A stretch of 7,738 nucleotides of DNA from an uncultured Gardnerella sp. (GTDB lineage Bacteria; Actinomycetota; Actinomycetes; Actinomycetales; Bifidobacteriaceae): assembly GCA_947292085.1 (NCBI GenBank), contig CAMYPN010000042.1:1-7738 (forward strand). The letters run 5' to 3'. Shown piece by piece: positions 5,194 to 7,738 of this stretch (positions within the stretch are counted from its first letter, which is position 1; the number at the start of each line of letters is the position of its first letter). The notes under the pieces were generated by a model. The model had not been told where the DNA came from and did not search any database. It saw only the letters and a list, made by a program, of their open reading frames with translations. The position numbers and the translations under genes are program-made.

Positions 5194-6290
5194 CTTGCCC
5201 CTCCCTGAATATTATGTTGCAACTGCGGAGTGTTTTGTGATTGCTGCACATATTGCATTCGCTCAGGTTGTGCATATTGCATTTGATTTGCTTGTTGATT
5301 CAAATACTGTTCTTGAAGTGCTGCTTGATCTCGAGTTTTATTGAAGATGTACGGTGGCTTAGATACATACTGAGTATGTCCGTTGGTTATTGCCATATAC
5401 GCATCTTCAAGTGAAGAGCACTCTCTATTTAACTGGTATGTAACTAGTTGCTGATCAGCGAAATATTGCGCTAATTCTGAAATATTTACATTAGTTATTA
5501 CAAAAGATGCTCCGTCTTGTACATCTTCGGTTTTGTAAGGAACAGGTGTAACAGTACAATTGCTGTACTTTGATTGCATAATATTCAAAAGTTTTTCTGG
5601 ATCAGGTGTAATTACGCGAACTGCTGAATACTGAGAATAAGCTGCAGTAAAAGCTTCAACGCTTGTCCTCTGCAAAATATCTCCGTGAGCAATAATAACA
5701 AGATTATCTGCAGTGAGAGCAACTTCTCTAATCGAATTTGAACTTAGCAAAACTGCTCCGCCTCTACTTGCATAGTATCGGCAAAGTTCTCTCACCCATC
5801 TAATACCTTCTTGATCTAATCCATAAAATGGTTCGTCAAGAATAAGATTGTGAGGGTCTGCAAGAATAGCAGTAGAGATAGCAAGTCGCTTACGCATGCC
5901 TAGTGACATTGCGCCAATCTTAACATTTTTAGCAGAATTAAGGCCGGCCATGTCTATAACTTCTTGTACACGACTTTTTGGAATTTTATAAACTGCTGCG
6001 AAAGCATTTAAGTGATTTAATGCACTTATGCTTTCATCTTCAGTTTTGGTATTTAATACAATTCCTACTGTTTCAATTGGAGATGGAAGACTTTCATACG
6101 GCATGCCGTCAAAGAATCCGCTGCCGTTATTAGATTTCATAAGTCCGACTGCGCAATATAGTGCAGTAGATTTTCCGGAACCGTTAGGCCCGACAAAACC
6201 AGTAACTTTACCATCTTCTGCTACAAAAGAAACATTTTTTAGTACTTGCTTATTATCGTAGTACTTAGATATATTTCGTATCTCTAACAT
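5190..6290 (-). CDS. ABC transporter ATP-binding protein (cassette 2) with Asn in the H-loop
   Basis: A protein of 366 residues, paralogous along its length to the ATPase of cassette 1 (shared blocks include SFVAEDGKVTGF, ADPHNLILDEP and EVALTADNLVIIAHG). Walker A is GPNGSGKST (34-42), the signature is SLGMRKR (129-135), Walker B is LILDEP (149-154), with E153 present. Two changes stand out: the D-loop is GLDQ rather than GLDP, and the switch residue is Asn185 (LLSSN, codon AAT at 5738-5736) where cassette 1 has His185. Loss of the switch His usually slows or abolishes ATP hydrolysis, so this subunit may bind ATP without turning it over well. Residues 215-310 are the usual C-terminal domain. 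Residues 315-366 are a Gln-rich, low-complexity tail with an eight-residue repeat carrying MQY at 337 and 345. There is no ribosome binding site; the start looks leaderless. Codon use appears more AT-rich than in cassette 1. Confidence 0.92.
   Translation of the reverse strand: MLEIRNISKYYDNKQVLKNVSFVAEDGKVTGFVGPNGSGKSTALYCAVGLMKSNNGSGFFDGMPYESLPSPIETVGIVLNTKTEDESISALNHLNAFAAVYKIPKSRVQEVIDMAGLNSAKNVKIGAMSLGMRKRLAISTAILADPHNLILDEPFYGLDQEGIRWVRELCRYYASRGGAVLLSSNSIREVALTADNLVIIAHGDILQRTSVEAFTAAYSQYSAVRVITPDPEKLLNIMQSKYSNCTVTPVPYKTEDVQDGASFVITNVNISELAQYFADQQLVTYQLNRECSSLEDAYMAITNGHTQYVSKPPYIFNKTRDQAALQEQYLNQQANQMQYAQPERMQYVQQSQNTPQLQHNIQGGAR
5194..5205 (-). promoter_or_regulatory. Ribosome binding site of permease 2 inside the ATPase 2 coding end
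   Basis: On the minus strand GGGAGGGG (5198-5205) lies four bases before the ATG at 5193-5191 and encodes part of the ATPase C-terminus (QGGAR). The spacing is short but the match to the anti-Shine-Dalgarno sequence is strong. With the ATGA overlap it supports this start and coupled translation. Confidence 0.7.
5249..5283 (-). repeat. Short direct repeat in the Gln-rich tail of ATPase 2
   Basis: CATATTGCATT (+ strand) occurs at 5249-5259 and 5273-5283, a 24-base period that gives the eight-residue protein repeat QMQYAQPE then RMQYVQQS (residues 336-351). It looks like a local slippage duplication in a disordered tail. Confidence 0.7.
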
Positions 6291-6302
6291 AGTTGAATTT
6301 TA
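6291..6302 (-). promoter_or_regulatory. Probable -10 element of ABC cassette 2, predicted leaderless
   Basis: On the minus strand TAAAAT (6302-6297) ends six bases before the ATG at 6290, placing the likely transcription start at or next to the start codon. No Shine-Dalgarno sequence is present, and no convincing -35 hexamer was found at 16-18 bases. Confidence 0.45.
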
Positions 6303-6383
6303 CTTCGTGGCACAGAACAAAATTTATGTTTATTAATGCTTCTACGAGTATTTTTACTTAGTGGAAAGGTCACGCATCACACA

Positions 6384-6396
6384 TATAGTTGGGATT
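6384..6396 (+). promoter_or_regulatory. Probable -10 element of gatCA, predicted leaderless
   Basis: TATAGT (6384-6389) is a good -10 hexamer, followed by seven bases and then the gatC ATG at 6397. No purine-rich ribosome binding site fits at normal spacing; GTTGGG is too close to the ATG. The -35 is weak (a TTAGTG at 6358-6363 would need a 20-base spacer). The 106-base gap to the divergent ABC ATPase therefore probably holds back-to-back promoters. Confidence 0.5.
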
Positions 6397-6693
6397 ATGC
6401 CTACATTCACACGTGAAGAAATTGAGCATTTGGGTGTTCTATCCCAGATTGCCTTAAGCGACGAAGAAATCAGTCGCTTGCAAGGCGAATTAAACGTCAT
6501 TGCAGAATCTATTAATAAAGTGCAGGAAGTTGCTGGCGAAGATGTGCCACCTACTGCAAATCCAGTGCCTTTGGAGGCTTATTTGCGTCCAGATGAGCCT
6601 GCTACACCTTTGACTCAAGAAGAAGCTCTTTCTGGTGCTCCTAGAAGTGAGTCTGGCATGTTTGTAGCGCCTCGAATTTTGGGGGAGGAATAA
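6397..6693 (+). CDS. gatC: Asp/Glu-tRNA amidotransferase subunit C (GatC)
   Basis: A small protein of 98 residues, the normal GatC length. It opens [20 protein letters not shown], then has [14 protein letters not shown] and a long helix. It continues with [12 protein letters not shown] and the conserved [16 protein letters not shown], which in GatCAB structures wraps between GatA and GatB. It ends with the usual MFVAPRIL. GatC stabilises the GatA-GatB complex that amidates Glu-tRNA(Gln) and/or Asp-tRNA(Asn) in the cytoplasm. The ATG at 6397 is chosen over the in-frame GTG at 6361 because the protein then begins like other GatC proteins and a -10-like TATAGT lies just upstream. gatA starts four bases after the stop, and its ribosome binding site is inside the end of gatC. 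Confidence 0.95.
   Translation: MPTFTREEIEHLGVLSQIALSDEEISRLQGELNVIAESINKVQEVAGEDVPPTANPVPLEAYLRPDEPATPLTQEEALSGAPRSESGMFVAPRILGEE
6681..6690 (+). promoter_or_regulatory. Ribosome binding site of gatA
   Basis: GGGGGAGGAA at 6681-6690 forms the last codons of gatC and lies six bases before the gatA ATG at 6697. It fixes the gatA start and suggests coupled translation of the two subunits. Confidence 0.85.
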
Positions 6694-6696
6694 AAC

Positions 6697-7738
6697 ATGA
6701 CTAATACTCAAGATTTAGTAAAACTTTCTGCTGCCGATATGGCAAAGGCTGTAAAAGCTAAAGAAGTTTCTAGCCGCGAGCTTGTTGAAGCTCACTTGGC
6801 AGTAATCGAAGCAGCCGAACCAGAAATCAAGGCATTCTTGCATGTTTCTGCAGATATTGCTCTTGAGCAGGCAGATGCTTTTGATGCTAAGAACGCTAAG
6901 GGTGAGACTGAAGGATTGCCTGAGCTTGCAGGCGTTCCAATTGCCATTAAGGACATGATTGTTACTAAGGGCATTCCTACTACTGCAGCATCTAAGATTC
7001 TTGAAGGCTGGGTTCCACCTTACGATGCTACTGTTATTGAAAAGCTCAAGGCAGCTGGCATGCCAATTCTTGGCAAGACTAATTTGGATGAGTTCGCTCA
7101 AGGTTCTTCTACAGAACATTCTGCTTATCAAACTACTTGCAATCCTTGGGATACTGAGCGTGTTCCAGGCGGTTCCGGCGGCGGCTCAGCTGCAGCGGTT
7201 GCTGCGTTCGAGGCTCCTATTGCTTTGGGCACAGATACTGGCGGTTCCATTCGCCAGCCAGGTGCTTTAACTGGTACAGTTGGTGCGAAGCCAACTTATG
7301 GTGGTGTTAGCCGTTTTGGTGCAATCGCTATGGCAAGCTCCTTGGATCAGATTGGACCTGTTTCTCGTACTGTTCTTGATTCTGCGCTTTTGCAGGAGAT
7401 TATCGGCGGAAACGATAGGCGCGATTCTACTTCGATTCCAGCTCCTGTTCCTCCAATGGCTCAGGCTGCTCGTGAGGGCGCTCGCCGTGATTTGAAGGGA
7501 TTGAAGGTTGGTTTAGTTAAGGAGCTTAGTGGCGACGGATTCCAGCCAGGCGTTGAAGCACGCTTTAATGAAGCTGTGCAATTGCTTAAGGATATGGGTG
7601 CAGAAGTAACAGAAGTTTCCTGCCCTCACTTCCCTTATTCTTTGGCTGCTTACTACATTATTATGCCTTCAGAAGTTAGCTCTAATTTGGCTCGCTATGA
7701 CGGTATGCGCTACGGTTTGCGCGTAATGCCGCCGGCAG
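6697..7738 (+). CDS. gatA: Asp/Glu-tRNA amidotransferase subunit A (GatA), 3' end outside the window
   Basis: The first 347 codons of GatA, open to the window edge; family members are about 480-520 residues, so roughly a third is missing. It is an amidase-signature enzyme that releases ammonia from glutamine and channels it to GatB, which uses it to convert Glu-tRNA(Gln) and/or Asp-tRNA(Asn) to the amide forms. The catalytic triad is intact: K85 (in PIAIKDM), cis-Ser S160 (PGGSGGGS) and nucleophile S184 (DTGGSIR). The spacings of 75 and 24 residues match the known K79/S154/S178 of Staphylococcus aureus GatA. Other family blocks are [19 protein letters not shown] (127-145), [11 protein letters not shown] (198-208) and [12 protein letters not shown] (215-226). 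Codon use is more regular than in the neighbouring ABC genes (AAG for Lys, GCT for Ala), as expected for a well-expressed housekeeping gene. gatB would be expected next. Confidence 0.97.
   Translation, partial: MTNTQDLVKLSAADMAKAVKAKEVSSRELVEAHLAVIEAAEPEIKAFLHVSADIALEQADAFDAKNAKGETEGLPELAGVPIAIKDMIVTKGIPTTAASKILEGWVPPYDATVIEKLKAAGMPILGKTNLDEFAQGSSTEHSAYQTTCNPWDTERVPGGSGGGSAAAVAAFEAPIALGTDTGGSIRQPGALTGTVGAKPTYGGVSRFGAIAMASSLDQIGPVSRTVLDSALLQEIIGGNDRRDSTSIPAPVPPMAQAAREGARRDLKGLKVGLVKELSGDGFQPGVEARFNEAVQLLKDMGAEVTEVSCPHFPYSLAAYYIIMPSEVSSNLARYDGMRYGLRVMPPA

Noticed and set aside
4994..5344. Open frame of 116 codons on the + strand opposite the ATPase 2-permease 2 junction
   Set aside because: It spans two genes read on the other strand and has no family resemblance or convincing start signal.
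6361..6396. GTG at 6361 as the start of gatC
   Set aside because: The 12 added residues are unlike GatC N-termini, there is no ribosome binding site before the GTG, and the -10-like TATAGT would lie inside the coding region.
6715..7495. Several open frames on both strands within gatA
   Set aside because: All are shadows of gatA, which is intact with its catalytic triad and simply runs past the window end.

Overview
The window looks like a chromosomal segment of a low-GC member of the Bifidobacteriaceae, most plausibly Gardnerella or a close relative. This rests on the bifidobacterial style of GatC and GatA, on an orotate-phosphoribosyltransferase-like gene followed by a TrmH-family methyltransferase gene, and on moderate AT-richness. 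It is recognition from memory, not a database result.

Layout: (1) 3-86, the probable 3' tail of an unidentified + strand gene. (2) 145-993 (+), a degenerate phosphoribosyltransferase-fold protein ending in three 27-residue Cys-rich repeats. (3) 1045-1851 (+), a TrmH/SpoU RNA 2'-O-methyltransferase. (4) 1947-3937 (+), an ABC ATPase and an ABC-2 permease overlapping by ATGA. (5) 3966-4018, a strong hairpin that looks like a two-way terminator. (6) 6290-4063 (-), a second, paralogous ATPase and permease pair, again overlapping by ATGA and converging on the first. (7) 6397 to the end (+), gatC and then gatA, which runs off the window. No stretch longer than 300 bases lacks a gene. No tRNA, rRNA, CRISPR array or insertion sequence was seen.

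How the genes work together: gatC and gatA, with gatB expected just outside, encode the GatCAB amidotransferase that makes Gln-tRNA(Gln) and/or Asn-tRNA(Asn). The two ABC cassettes are clear paralogues; each makes a cytoplasmic ATPase coupled to a six-helix membrane protein, probably an exporter or immunity-type pump of unknown substrate. The second ATPase has Asn in place of the switch (H-loop) His that the first keeps. That raises the possibility of a catalytically lopsided pair working together, or of decay of the second copy.

The most unusual object is the phosphoribosyltransferase-like protein. Its PRPP loop is degenerate, and its tail carries 24 cysteines in three near-identical repeats, a likely metal-binding or thiol-reactive module. 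A strong Shine-Dalgarno-like site just before an in-frame ATG could also let the Cys-rich tail be made as a separate protein of 100 residues. Several genes (ATPase 1, ATPase 2, gatC) lack a good ribosome binding site but have a -10-like hexamer 6-8 bases before the ATG, suggesting leaderless transcripts.
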